From positions 248,001-312,000 of the forward strand of contig JADDOH010000486.1 in NCBI GenBank assembly GCA_016648135.1: a stretch of DNA of 64,000 nt, read 5' to 3'. The notes beneath the pieces were generated by a model. It saw only the letters and a list, made by a program, of their open reading frames with translations. It was not told the DNA's origin and made no database searches. Shown piece after piece: positions 12,601 through 21,562 of the stretch (the stretch's first letter is position 1; each line of letters begins with the position of its first letter). This DNA is from Agrypnia vestita (lineage: Eukaryota; Arthropoda; Insecta; Trichoptera; Phryganeidae). The position numbers and the translations under genes were made by a program.

Positions 12601-14838
12601 CCAAATGTATGTTTAAATAAAAGTCATGCTTCTTGTTCTCACTGCACACCCCTGATCTAAACAGTTCTTAAATTAAACATTATGGATAGATAAAAATGAT
12701 AACATAAAAACAATACAAAATGTATGTAGCCGAAATTAAAAATTTTAACTGAAAATATTTATGGCTAAGTTAATTCAAGTTTATCTTGCCTCTTAATACT
12801 TGCACACACCCTCAATATTGGTTATGAAGTAACACATACATTACAGTTCTATTATATGAATTGAATTTTTTTGCCATTTAAAACAGGTAAAATGCCGCTG
12901 TTCAAATCGCTGTCCAATAAGCCATCCAAGCAGGAAGAGTCCGGTAAGCACGGCGGAGAGGCGCAGCAGTGTGTGGAGGCCGCCAAGAAGAAACGGGATG
13001 AGATCAATGCACAGATACAGAAATCTGTAGAGGAGATGAAGGAGAAGCTTAAGACCTCGCTGGCCATGAAGGACGGGACCCTTCCCGCCCCGGGGCTGGC
13101 CCTGCCCACCACCCTGGGAGGGCAGTGCCCCCCACCAGTTATCATAGAGCCCTCCACTCATAAAATGCTGCAGTCTTACCCGCAAACTATTCACAAGTAA
13201 GAAATAATTTAATATTTTCATTACTCCACCCCTAACCTTGTCTCTACTGCGGGTAAAATATCGTCAAATCGTCAAACAATAGCGATGATAAAAAAAACCG
13301 GGGCATTTATATAACCAGTTATTATCGAGACTGCTTTGTTTGGGTGTGTTTGTCCCGAAATTTTATGACATTTGTTTCTTACAATATTTTATGTAGAATC
13401 ATGTAAATTATTTTATCATATTTATAAATATTTATTAATCGAACTCCTCTATAAAAAAAAATATATCCTACATAAAAAAAAATCAAAGGTAAGGGAGTAA
13501 AAAATATTCATCCAGGGCCCCTCTTATAAATTCTCCAAGTATGTTAAAGAGATCAGGCGACATTGATGATGTCATAGCCATGATATTGTAATTAATCTGG
13601 ATAATCATTGAAATGGTAACAGTAGTGTGCGGCAAGCGACATCCTTGTTTATTTTCAGATGAAGAAAATAAACAAGGATTAAATAAAAGATATCTATGAA
13701 GATAACTAGTAAAAAGTTGAGTCACAAAAAGTAAATAAGGTGACGATGTGGCGGGCGATGTATTAGTTTTTTCTTTCAAGATGGAATATCTTTTCACATT
13801 AAAGGTTTTTTTTTCATGTTCATTGAAAACTCATAAATGTATTATATCACAGTGACAAAATGTTTTTTTTTACCAACCTATTTTTCATGTTAACATTGTT
13901 CACTATAAAGTTAAGAAGCTTATAGAAATTTATTATCAGTTATTAATTTGCAGTGCATGTAAATTTTTAGAAGTTTGCTTGTATTAAAAATTGAAATTAT
14001 TGAAAATAAATGATTAGTGTGAGAAGATTTTATTTTTCTATTTTATTATGTCAACTTACATTATCACCTTCTCTCTCCTATAAAGTTGTATTATTGTCGA
14101 TAATCTTAACATGTTGTTATTTTTCTCAGGATTCAAAGGTCTCCATCAACCATCGTTTCCGAGCCTGTGGCGCAGCCTCTGACTGCCAAAACTGATAGTG
14201 CCAAGTCATCTCAGTCGCAAACTGCTAAAAATGAGTCTTTGCACAAAGATTTCCAGGATGCCCTCGACATAATATTCCCTTCTGAAAATGCACCTAAAAA
14301 AGATGACGGTCCGGATTCCAACATCAATCTCATGACTCAAATCCCACCTCCTTCGATGTCTCAAGGGTATCCTCACATGATGCCACCGGGCAGCATGGCC
14401 CCGCATAACTATCCTATGGGACCCAATCACATGGGGCCGATGGGTCCGATGGGACCTAACAACATGGGCCCGATGGGGCCTAACAGTATGGGGTCGATGG
14501 GACCCAACAGTATGGGAACGATGGGACCTAATAATATGGGGCCGATGGGACCAATGGGACCAAATAGCATGGGGATGGGACCAATGGGGCCGATGGGTCC
14601 TAACAACATGGGGATGGGACCCATGGGGCCTTCACCGATGAATATGATGGGTATGCCTCCTGGTATGATGGGCTGGGACTATTCTGGTGGGATGTACCCA
14701 CAAGGAGGCCTGTACGATTTGCCATCTGCGCAGTCAATGCCCACTAATAATGCCGCTAATTCAAAGGGAAGACACGAACAAGAAGATTTGGCTATGCTCG
14801 GTATCGATGCAGAAGATGTTGGAGCTAGTGGATTTTGA
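685..14838 (+). CDS. Lys/Ser-rich nuclear-type protein with Met-Gly-Pro tail (3' seven exons)
   Basis: Exons read from GT/AG borders with matching phases are 685-847, 2815-2956, 4669-4797, 10027-10065, 11085-11272, 12887-13196 and 14130-14838. They join into 559 codons and a stop; the 5' end is outside the window. The protein opens with a Lys/Glu block containing KKGKKKKR, a likely nuclear localisation signal, then a serine run. A charged middle follows (KILEKLKNRVKSR, VVSREREARE). Next comes a hydrophobic PFIGKMPLFK segment, a predicted coiled coil (KKKRDEINAQIQKSVEEMKE), a proline-rich stretch, then about 75 residues of degenerate MGPN/MGPM repeats and an acidic C-terminus (LAMLGIDAEDVGASGF). 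I do not recognise the family with certainty. Composition suggests an RNA-processing or chromatin factor. Exon joins are well supported because all phases agree and the total is a multiple of three. Confidence 0.72.
1160..1570 (+). mobile_element. Non-LTR retrotransposon 3' fragment
   Basis: Broken reading frames match the C-terminal end of insect non-LTR reverse transcriptases: an ESRLNAVEMRSLR-like stretch near 1225-1270 and CMSEERMVEKIY...VEGNWKRGH around 1440-1515. The 47.0-48.0 kb copy in this window has the same order (SRLNAVAM, then CMSEERMVKKIY, VEGNRKRGR). A SINE head interrupts it. It carries frameshifts and stops and is dead. Confidence 0.65.
1352..1434 (-). mobile_element. tRNA-derived SINE, head only
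   Basis: On the minus strand this reads GAGTAGCTTGTTGGTC, then an A-box-like TGGTTAGGAC and a B-box-like GTTTGAACCT. It matches the head of the fuller SINE copies at 18155-18354 and 35324-35520. The body is missing, and it sits inside the non-LTR fragment. Confidence 0.6.
2116..2637. repeat. Foldback element, ACAGGG termini, subfamily A
   Basis: The ends are inverted copies: ACAGGGTTATTTG on the left and CAAATAACCCTGT on the right. The arms extend more than 150 bp, through the AATAACCTCGCAGG and GGAGATATGCAACATCAAAG blocks. It is flanked by TA-rich sequence. A second, right-truncated copy lies at 26878-27308, and diverged relatives lie at 8403-9157, 27312-27640, 53193-53300 and near 62030. 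No coding capacity. Confidence 0.75.
2957..4668 (+). other. Intron without recognised gene
   Basis: Holds a possible retroelement tail around 3126-3420 and a CpG-rich segment around 3590-3720. The rest is AT-rich. Short ORFs here have no features that would make them credible. Confidence 0.4.
4960..5402 (+). mobile_element. Non-LTR retrotransposon RT C-terminal fragment
   Basis: After frameshifts at the left, one long frame from 5118 reads ITEMRTLRYIAEKTLHDRMRN, IREVCEVQDVDGWGRQRRRYW and PDRQRPYLK. This is the familiar C-terminal tail that follows the reverse transcriptase domain in RTE/CR1-like insect LINEs. Upstream, VRIYKTCM and LTYGL-like pieces remain. It is a 5'-truncated, inactive copy in an intron. 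Confidence 0.7.
6210..7649. mobile_element. TTAA-target (piggyBac-like) non-autonomous element
   Basis: The element begins GGCGGTACAT and ends ATGTACCACC, an imperfect inverted pair, and is bounded by TTAA at 6206-6209 and 7650-7653. Alignment with the empty site in the second Tigger copy, which has one TTAA between GCCTAATCAG and GCGAATTG, fixes the borders exactly. No transposase frame survives; the 64-codon ORF at 6764 is not recognisable. Confidence 0.85.
7795..7977 (-). mobile_element. Short 5'-truncated non-LTR retrotransposon tail
   Basis: Relative to the second Tigger copy this is extra DNA, flanked by near-identical CTACAGTTTCATC and CTGCAGTTTCATC. Read on the minus strand it ends in a GATGATGATGATG run after a frame giving MGLDWLTRAEAAQDRGSWKY and a stop. 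That is the usual end of RTE-like LINE ORFs with short tandem 3' tails. Confidence 0.65.
8403..9157. repeat. Foldback element, ACAGGG termini, subfamily B
   Basis: The left arm ACAGGGTGTACCAGAGCTAG and the right arm ending CTAGCTCTGGTACG are inverted copies. Both continue through GCAGCAGAAACTTGGCCGG and a block related to subfamily A (GGAGATATGCAATATCAAAG). The centre holds a directly duplicated block around 8700-8870. Non-coding. Confidence 0.7.
9418..9665. repeat. Palindromic MITE, AAAGCAAAGGCAGCAATAT termini
   Basis: The left end TATAAAAGCAAAGGCAGCAA is mirrored at the right by TTGCTGCCTTTGCTTTTACA. Related ends occur at about 62350-63045 in the second GNMT gene. No ORF. Confidence 0.6.
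10101..10995. mobile_element. TTAA-target (piggyBac-like) non-autonomous element
   Basis: Termini CCTTTTAACTGGGG and CCCGGTTAACAGG are inverted and flanked by TTAA at 10097-10100 and 10996-10999. Inside there are near-palindromic GACGAAATATTTCGTC motifs near both ends. It occupies almost all of the 1-kb intron between two exons of the Lys/Ser-rich gene and has no transposase. Confidence 0.75.
11710..11950. mobile_element. piggyBac-like MITE, 241 bp
   Basis: Begins CCCTTTGCATTCAAAAG and ends CGAGTGCTAAGGG. The inverse of the right end, CCCTTAGCACTCG, shares about 11 of 13 positions with the left end. Flanks are TTAG (11706-11709, one change from TTAA) and TTAA (11951-11954). Intronic and non-coding. 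Confidence 0.7.
12436..12654. mobile_element. hAT-type MITE, uninterrupted copy
   Basis: Ends CAGGGGCGTACATTGAGAAC and GTTCTCACTGCACACCCCTG are inverted. The flanking 8-mers GTCTAAAC (12428-12435) and ATCTAAAC (12655-12662) differ at one base. Same family as 5565-8188; a diverged copy lies at about 53716-53945. Confidence 0.8.
13197..14129 (+). other. Intron without recognised element
   Basis: AT-rich intron before the last exon. The one notable structure is a perfect 16-bp hairpin at 13641-13679 with a 7-base loop. ORFs here are shadows. Confidence 0.4.
14415..14645 (+). repeat. In-frame Met-Gly-Pro coding repeat
   Basis: A degenerate tandem array of units of about 9 to 24 nt encodes MGPN and MGPM motifs inside the last exon of the Lys/Ser-rich gene. 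Codon choice varies between units (ggg/gga/ggc, ccc/cct/ccg), so the repeat is old and kept at the protein level rather than freshly expanded. The expected protein is a flexible, low-complexity tail. Confidence 0.8.
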
Positions 14839-15600
14839 AACCTCACTGTTAATTATTAATATCTGTGTTAGGCATGAAAAAAAATATCCATGTTTTAAAT
14901 ATTGGTTCTCATGTCATTAGATTATGGCTAATACCATTTTACTTAATCATTACATGAACACTTCTTAAACAACTTCATGTCCACCTAATTGCATGTCTGT
15001 CATTTCGTTAAAATCCTAAGCACAATAGTTACATGCTCTCTGCATTTGGCATTAACTCTTGTCAAGATGCATTGTACAAGTTTTAAAACGACAACCCTCA
15101 TTTTCTTGCATTCCTGAGTAGTTAAATTTATCGTCAATGTAGAACCTTCAATTATTTTTTTAATATAGAATAAGTTATACACAACCATAATATATAACTT
15201 GATCATCAGCATCATTGAACACTCAAACTTCTCCCTCTGCTAACCAATATTTAATTTGTCATGGCCAATTGATGAGTATATTTTAAGCTAATAAATATCT
15301 TACCTGTGTGTTGAAGTGTATAGAAAGATTATATTTTTGCAAGAAAATAAAAATAGTACTTTTTCCAACACTGTGTTCATGCGCGTACAGTTTTATATTT
15401 AATTCAATTACAAATGACCACAGTATTTTCTTTGATGATCAAGTTATATATGTAAGTCGAATTATAGTGATAAGATATCAATAATTCCTAATGTATAGAT
15501 TACATAATTTTTCTGTGTACCTTTTGTTATTAATAAAATCTATAAGAAATAAATCTTTATTATTTATTTAGTAGACTGTAATAAATAAAAATGTATGTCC
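14839..15600 (+). terminator. 3' UTR with several polyadenylation signals
   Basis: AT-rich sequence follows the stop at 14836-14838. AATAAA hexamers occur near 15288, 15339, 15533 and 15551, the last followed by T-rich DNA. Any of them could end the transcript. No other gene is visible here. Confidence 0.5.
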
Positions 15601-16239
15601 AAGTTTTGCAATTGGTTGATGCCTCTCACCTAGAGTCTCTAATCCGAACTATATACGAACTTCAAATATATTTGCCTGTTTTTAAGTATTCGTTTTTTGA
15701 ATACTTTAAAAAGTAGTTTTAAAGTATTCGCTCACATTTATATTATAAATTTTTTAATATTTTTCTAAACGAACCCTGGAAGTCACATGCAAGCGTTTTC
15801 AGGTATACAATTTTTTTCTCGGAGTCTGACATCAAAGATGTAAACGTCGTAAATTGTCAGACATCTTTTGCATTTGCCTTTTTTTTAAAGTCTTATGCTT
15901 ATCTTTATTGTTTTATGGCAATAAGCACTTACGGTTAAAGCACTTTGTTTTGTCAAGGGTGGAGTCGGCTTTCTATTATTCTTTAGTATTAAGTTTTCAT
16001 AAATACTTGAACCGACAAGATGGTGTATACAAAATAATTTTTAAAAAACTTGCACGTGGGGTGTGAGATATGAAATAGTAAAAACATATCTAAAATTTTG
16101 TCAGTTATCGAGAGAATACTGACTCGTCTGTATCTAATTTGTTATTGTTTTTATATATGTATATTTACAAAATTGAAATATTTTTTTTCATGTTTTTTTC
16201 ATTTTCAATATATTTTTTGTTGTTTTTTTATAGCATATA
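15601..16239. other. AT-rich intergenic DNA, nothing recognised
   Basis: Lies between the polyadenylation region of the Lys/Ser-rich gene and a Tigger element. Short ORFs are hydrophobic by composition and have no support. Confidence 0.4.
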
Positions 16240-16948
16240 CAGTCGAACTCGGTTATAACGAGCTCGGATATAAGGAGATCCCGGCTATAATGAGAAAAAC
16301 TGTGAATTCATTTTGATTTGCGTATATTCCCATACAATCGGTCTCGGCTATAAGGAGCGCGATTCCCGGATATACGGAGCAAATTTTAGAAACTCTGCAA
16401 ACATATTTGCTTGGGTTACAGAAAAAAAGACAAATACGTACTCATAACAATGAACTTTTTCACTTTGCTTTTAAAGCGGCTCGCACTTAATTAGGGTTCA
16501 TTTTATGATGTACACAAATTTGTGTCCCACGCAAGCAATAGTTTACTGAAGGTCGAAAACACTGGTCATATAACTCCGATTATTGGGGGTTTCCAAGATG
16601 TTTATGGTGACAGTTTATTTTATGCAGTTTACTGTATTAGCATGTCGAAGCCTAATCAGTTAAACGCGAATTGTTCTATCGGAAACATGTTCACTAATAA
16701 ACAAAAGTGTCTCTAGGTTCGCGAAAAAGTCAAAATTATCGGCCTCAAAAAGTCTGTAAAAAGTTTTCACAATCGTCTTCTCTTTCATCGCTCTGGAAAG
16801 ATAAGGATGTTTATTTAGCTGCTCTTGAAAATAACATTACACAATCAAAAAAAATTGTGAAAAAAGTGAATCCCGGATATAAGGAGTCCCGGCTATAAGG
16901 AGCAAATTTAGTTGGTCCCGTCTCGTTCGTTATAACCGAGTTCGACTG
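16240..16948. mobile_element. Tigger/pogo-type element, compact copy
   Basis: Termini CAGTCGAACTCGGTTATAAC and ATAACCGAGTTCGACTG are inverted, with TA on both sides (16238-16239 and 16949-16950). Sub-terminal TATAAGGAG motifs repeat at both ends. A transposase N-terminus remnant reads MFTNKQKCL and is then lost. It is internally deleted and 709 bp long. It is the empty-site reference for the nested copy at 5767-8140. Confidence 0.85.
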
Positions 16949-17604
16949 TATTTTTAAAAATTAAAATAAATAAATTCTCTACATTATTGTATTTTTTAAA
17001 TGTATTTATCATCTTAAGTAAATTATTCCTTTCTTAAAAATTTTACGAATATGTTTGAATATATTATCATTAACTATTTGATATTCGAATAGTTGGAATC
17101 ACAAATATTTGGAGGCTCTACTCTCACCTGATTCTTGTTACTGAACACACGCAAATTATTGAACTGCAGTCTATATTATAAGACTGCAGTCTGCGTTTTC
17201 AAAAATAATGCTTTTGAATGAAGAATTTCAATTTTTGAAAATATCATCCTACTTTGCACACTCATTTCTTAGATACGCATCATAAATGAAATCCAGATCT
17301 ACTCCAACTCTTCATGAGTATGAGGCTAAATTAAGGGTTAATATTCTTAGATGTAAAACTTACTTTGATCTACCCCGCTTAAAAATTCCTCAGTTTGCAG
17401 GCAATTACGTTCTACGCAGGCTGAAACCTCTACCTTCCGCAGGGTGGAAGTTCTTTAATCCATGGAATAAAGTGGGATGCTAAGCTTTGTAGAAAGAACT
17501 CCTCGATAAAACTTTAAGTCTGTATTATAAATCTACTAGCTGTTCGTACCCGGCGTTACACGGGTTAAGGATTAAGTTGAAAATAAATTTGAGGAAACAA
17601 AATT

Positions 17605-18150
17605 TGAATTGGAGAAAAGGTAAAAGGGGAGGAAGGAAATATAGCCTATGTTACCTGCCGAGTCCTAAAGAATTAGTTTCCAAATTTTGAGTCCGATCGG
17701 TCAAACGGTATAGATTTGCATCGAAAATATATCAGAAGGATGGGAAGGGGTAAAGGAGGAGAGGGGAAATGTAGCCTTTGTTACCCGCCGAGTCCTAAAG
17801 AATAAGTTTCCAAATTTTTAGTCCGATCGGTCGAACGGTATAGATTTGCATCAAAAATATGTCAGTGGTATAGGAAGGGGTATGTGAATAGGGGGGAAAT
17901 ATCGCCTATGTTACCCGCTGAGTCCTAAGGAATAAGTTTCCAAATTTTGAGTCCGATCGGTCAAACGGTACAGATTTGCATCGAAAATACGTCAGGAGGA
18001 GGGGAAGGGGTATAAGAATAGGAGGGAAATGTTGCCTGTGTTACCCGCCGGGTCCCAAAGCATATGTATTGTATATGTATAATTTGAATCGAATCGGACA
18101 AACGGTGTGGATTTGTATAGAGAACAGACAGACATTGAGTTTAATAGGTA
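17605..18150. repeat. Four-copy tandem repeat of about 125 bp
   Basis: Each unit contains GCCTATGTTACCCGCCGAGTCC or a variant, then AAGTTTCCAAATTTTGAGTC, CGATCGGTCAAACGGTA and AGATTTGCATCGAAAATA. Units start near 17620, 17750, 17875 and 18000; the last is the most diverged. Upstream lies CTAGCTGTTCGTACCCGGCG, and the array ends in ACAGACAGACATTGAG plus an A/T-rich tail. That arrangement is typical of the 3' region of non-LTR elements, so this is probably a retroelement tail with internal repeats. Confidence 0.75.
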
Positions 18151-18154
18151 TAGA

Positions 18155-18354
18155 TTTTTTTTTTTTTTTTTAAAAAAAAAATAGCAATGCGAACACGGAA
18201 TACGTGTCACATGAATATTTTTACTATTTTCAAACTAAGCTAAACGCTTGTGCTATGAAAATAGGACTAACTTGCTAGTCTGGGCTGAGATTCGAACCCG
18301 CGATCTTTGGATCACGAGGCGAGTGTCCTAACCACAAGACCAACAAGCTACTCA
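18155..18354 (-). mobile_element. tRNA-derived SINE, near full length
   Basis: On the minus strand it runs GAGTAGCTTGTTGGTCTTGT, A-box-like TGGTTAGGAC, B-box GGTTCGAATC, then a body with ATAGCACAAGCGTTTAGC and ACACGTATTCCGTGTTCGCA, ending in an A/T tail at 18155-18180. Similar copies occur at 35324-35520, 48973-49140, 59006-59143 and 60960-61122. Confidence 0.8.
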
Positions 18355-18362
18355 TTTGATGA

Positions 18363-19641
18363 TCCATATCTCATTTCTGGTTCATTGTAAAATGCAGGAA
18401 GAAACAAATCTCATTGGACAGGTTTTTAGTGCGACATGAAGCTGATGCGCCTCAAGGACCTGATAGATTCAAAGAAGGAAAGTCTCCTTCCAAACAACAC
18501 ATTTCTCCGTTGAAATAAGATTTCTATTTACGATTCCAATTTCTTTTCAAAGACTGAATCTTCAACCTTTTGTCTAGGATTTTAAGCATGAAAAGTAGAA
18601 AATAAAGGGCCAATTTATAGGTGGTCTGGAAAGGATTACATTATTTATGTTTTTAAAAGCTTTTGTTTAACTCTATTTGTGTGGTGGAATCTTGCAATTG
18701 ATTTTTTGCCAACTTCTCAACTAGTTAGAGCTCTGAAAATTTCCAGATTTTACGTAAAGTGAATTATTTTGATTAAAATTAATAATTACATCACTCACAA
18801 GCAAGAGCTGCAGAAACGGCTAAGAATATTCCGATTGAAAATTTGTTTTAAACTTTAAAACAATGCGTTTCATATTTGGATATTGCATGCATGATGTTAA
18901 AAAAATTGATTATGAATGTATGCAAAAAAAGCATATAAAATCATGTCTTTAAATTTTTTTTGATTTACATATTACTTGTATCTGTTTTACAATACTACTT
19001 ATGGGAATATTGTTTTGGTTTACCAACAGTCTTACGGAAAAAAATAATTTTCTAGTTTATTCCACTGTATTTATATATTAATTGGAACATAAACGTAAAA
19101 TGCTAACTTAATTTTTTATGTATCTTTTTCTTTATTCTTCTACTAAACAACAAGATTTATATACATATTTGTTAATGGGAAACCTTTGTAAAAAGTTGAA
19201 CTATCATTACAGTAACTTATATTGATTATGAAAAATTTATTCACTTTAATACAACTCAAATAAAATAATAATTGAAAAAATATAATTTTTTATAAGGAAT
19301 AGTTTATATTCAACACTTTTGTCTTTTATTTGCCTCATATATCTCAGTATTTACTCTGATATAAACTATATGAGAGTGTAAAATATGTAAAAAAAAACAA
19401 TCTGAAATATGTTTTCAATTAAATGAAAATTTGACTCTACTGGGAGAGAAACAGTACTGGGGCGGAACAGTTGTTCTTGAGGGTTGTTGATTGCTGTTTT
19501 GTAGTAGGTTTTGGTTTTTTTATTGTTGTAATTTTCAGTATATTTATGTATACTACGTAAATCGAGTGTTATTTAGCTCGGGGTGTTACTGTAATCTAAA
19601 CAGCAAATGAAAAATATTGTTTTGTCTATCAATATATCATT
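18363..19641. other. AT-rich intergenic DNA
   Basis: No gene seen. 19190-19260 carries a fragment of the ACAGGG foldback family (GTTGAACTATCATTACAGTA). This is the 3' flank of the minus-strand LRR gene; no clear AATAAA lies close to its stop codon. Confidence 0.4.
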
Positions 19642-20871
19642 TTATGTGTATTTCTTTAACGAATTGGTATACATTTCATAGAGCTGTTGGTCTTGAGAAT
19701 TGTTCCTCATACATAGCGAGACATTGCCCTTGGCTATCAGGCAGACGGGTCTCTTTCCATCAAAGTAGGCAGAGTATTCATAATTGACTTTCCTCCCCCT
19801 AAGTCCGAGAACTTGGTCTAAGCAAGCACATTGCCATGGATTCCTATACAGCTTAAAAACCCTTATCTTCTTCGGTATGTTCATACCCACATTCATCCCA
19901 TAGTTCGTGAGGCGGTTGCCAGAAATGTCAAGATACTTCAATGCCGGCAGATCAAACGCGGGCACGACCGATAATTTATTCTTCGATATGTCCAATGTCA
20001 ACAGTTGCTGCAGGTGGGTCGCTGGGCTCACACTGGTTAATAGATTTGAAGACAGATTTAAATGCTGCAAATTTCTTTGAACGTTAAATACGTCCTCCCT
20101 TAGTGACGATATCAGATTACTCGAGAGGTCCAAGTGTACTAATTTAGATAATTTGTCAAAATAGTTTTGTGGTATAGCTTTAAGGTCATTTCCTGATAAC
20201 CTCAGTTCTGTTAGGGACTCAATTTTGTCAAACATTCCCGTAGGCGGATTAGCAAATTTACTAAATGACAGGTCCAGAATACTCAGTTGTAGTACCGAGT
20301 CGAAAATACCCATCGGAAGCGAACTCATGTCATTAAATGATAAATTCAATTCAAAAAGACCTCTCACTTTATTGAAGATCCCGAGAGGAAGGCCTTGCAA
20401 TGAGTTGTGGTCCAGATAGAGAGTGCTCAGATAGACCGTAGGATCAAAAATGTTCTCCGTAAGTTTGGAGATTTTGTTGTTTGACAGGTCTATGATGGTC
20501 AGTGAGCTCATGTGGTTGAAAATTCCCAATGGTAGCTGTGTGATTGAATTGTGAGACAAATTTAATGTTTGGACGCTGTTGAGATTGTCCAAGACACCCG
20601 GTTTGATTGTCATCAGGGCATTTGAGGAAATGTCCAGTGTTTTTAGAGATGGCAAATCTGCAAAGGAATTCTCCTGTATAGACACTAGATTACATTTTGT
20701 TAATGAAACGACCTGTACATCCGCGTTATCTGATACAACTCCACGCAGCAATGCATTATTATTCGAGTTCGCAGAACACTTCACAGTTGACATACCTCGA
20801 TTGCATATCAATTCACTTTGACACAGTTGAAAAATAAATAAAAATGAGAATAATATTAATAATTTAAACAT
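19642..20871 (-). CDS. Secreted leucine-rich-repeat protein, intronless
   Basis: One open frame of 409 codons. Residues 1-19 are a hydrophobic signal peptide ending CQS. A short cysteine-containing N-cap (CNRG, VKC) follows. From about residue 54 to 335 there are roughly a dozen 24-residue repeats of the extracellular type, with consensus LxxLxLSxNxLxxLPxGIFDxL (for example TLNLSHNSITQLPLGIFN). A C-terminal cap of the LRRCT type follows: NPWQCACL, then single Cys residues in VCLIAK and SLCMRN. There is no transmembrane segment or GPI-like tail, so the product should be secreted. The family covers extracellular binding proteins, and partners cannot be told from sequence. Any intron would have to lie in the 5' UTR. 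No frameshifts or stops, so it looks functional. Confidence 0.88.
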   Translation of the reverse strand: MFKLLILFSFLFIFQLCQSELICNRGMSTVKCSANSNNNALLRGVVSDNADVQVVSLTKCNLVSIQENSFADLPSLKTLDISSNALMTIKPGVLDNLNSVQTLNLSHNSITQLPLGIFNHMSSLTIIDLSNNKISKLTENIFDPTVYLSTLYLDHNSLQGLPLGIFNKVRGLFELNLSFNDMSSLPMGIFDSVLQLSILDLSFSKFANPPTGMFDKIESLTELRLSGNDLKAIPQNYFDKLSKLVHLDLSSNLISSLREDVFNVQRNLQHLNLSSNLLTSVSPATHLQQLLTLDISKNKLSVVPAFDLPALKYLDISGNRLTNYGMNVGMNIPKKIRVFKLYRNPWQCACLDQVLGLRGRKVNYEYSAYFDGKRPVCLIAKGNVSLCMRNNSQDQQLYEMYTNSLKKYT

Positions 20872-21562
20872 TTTTTATTTTGATATCTGTTTTTACGTTG
20901 AAAAAAAAGATTTTGATGTCGAAACAACACTCACTAACATTGAAAACACAATTTGATGAGTTGTACAAAGTTCATTGCAAAACTATTCCAGAGCATTTGC
21001 ATCTGAGTGCTTCGATGATTACCTTGGTACAGATTACAAGAAAACAACGTTGAACTTAAGAAAACAAGTTTTTGATGCTTTTTCAAAGTCAAGTCTGGTT
21101 TTGTATCATCTCTAAACCCGTATCAGAGGTTGATAACTTATTTATACATTTTCATCAATAAAAAATATTGTTTCTTCTTGATATGAAAAATTACATAATT
21201 TTTAGTGTAGTGTAGTGAGTAATTGAGCAAACTTATAAAAAAAGGCTGGGTGTTTCGAGAAGACATGCTTCACATCTTCTAAATGTAGAAGTATTAAATA
21301 ATTAAAATAAAGAAAAGTGCCTTTTACTTATTTTTAATTAAATTTGATCTACTTAAAAAAAAATATTTTTGCATTATCAAATTCTAGATCTAAGGAGTAT
21401 TTATTGTTTATTATTTGAAAAATATATGGGTAGTTCAACCGTAAAACTGCTGTGCAGTTTGGCATGTGTATCTATGCAATAAGTATCAAAAAATAAATAA
21501 ATATGAAAAAAAAAAATACAAAAATAAAATATTTGATTGATAATAATTTTGTGTTTATAATA
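20872..21562. other. 5' flank of the LRR gene
   Basis: AT-rich DNA upstream, on the minus strand, of the LRR start codon. The promoter must lie here, but I see no clear TATA/initiator pair. No other feature up to the mariner. Confidence 0.4.

Noticed and set aside
12841..13221. Minus-strand ORF of 126 codons opposite exon 6
   Set aside because: It lies opposite a GC-richer coding exon with a clear plus-strand reading frame and compatible splice phases; it is a shadow.
14427..14624. Minus-strand ORF with repeated GPIGPI motifs
   Set aside because: It is the reverse reading of the plus-strand Met-Gly-Pro repeat.
17620..18150. CRISPR-like array
   Set aside because: The repeats are 125-bp tandem units without spacers, in a eukaryotic genome.
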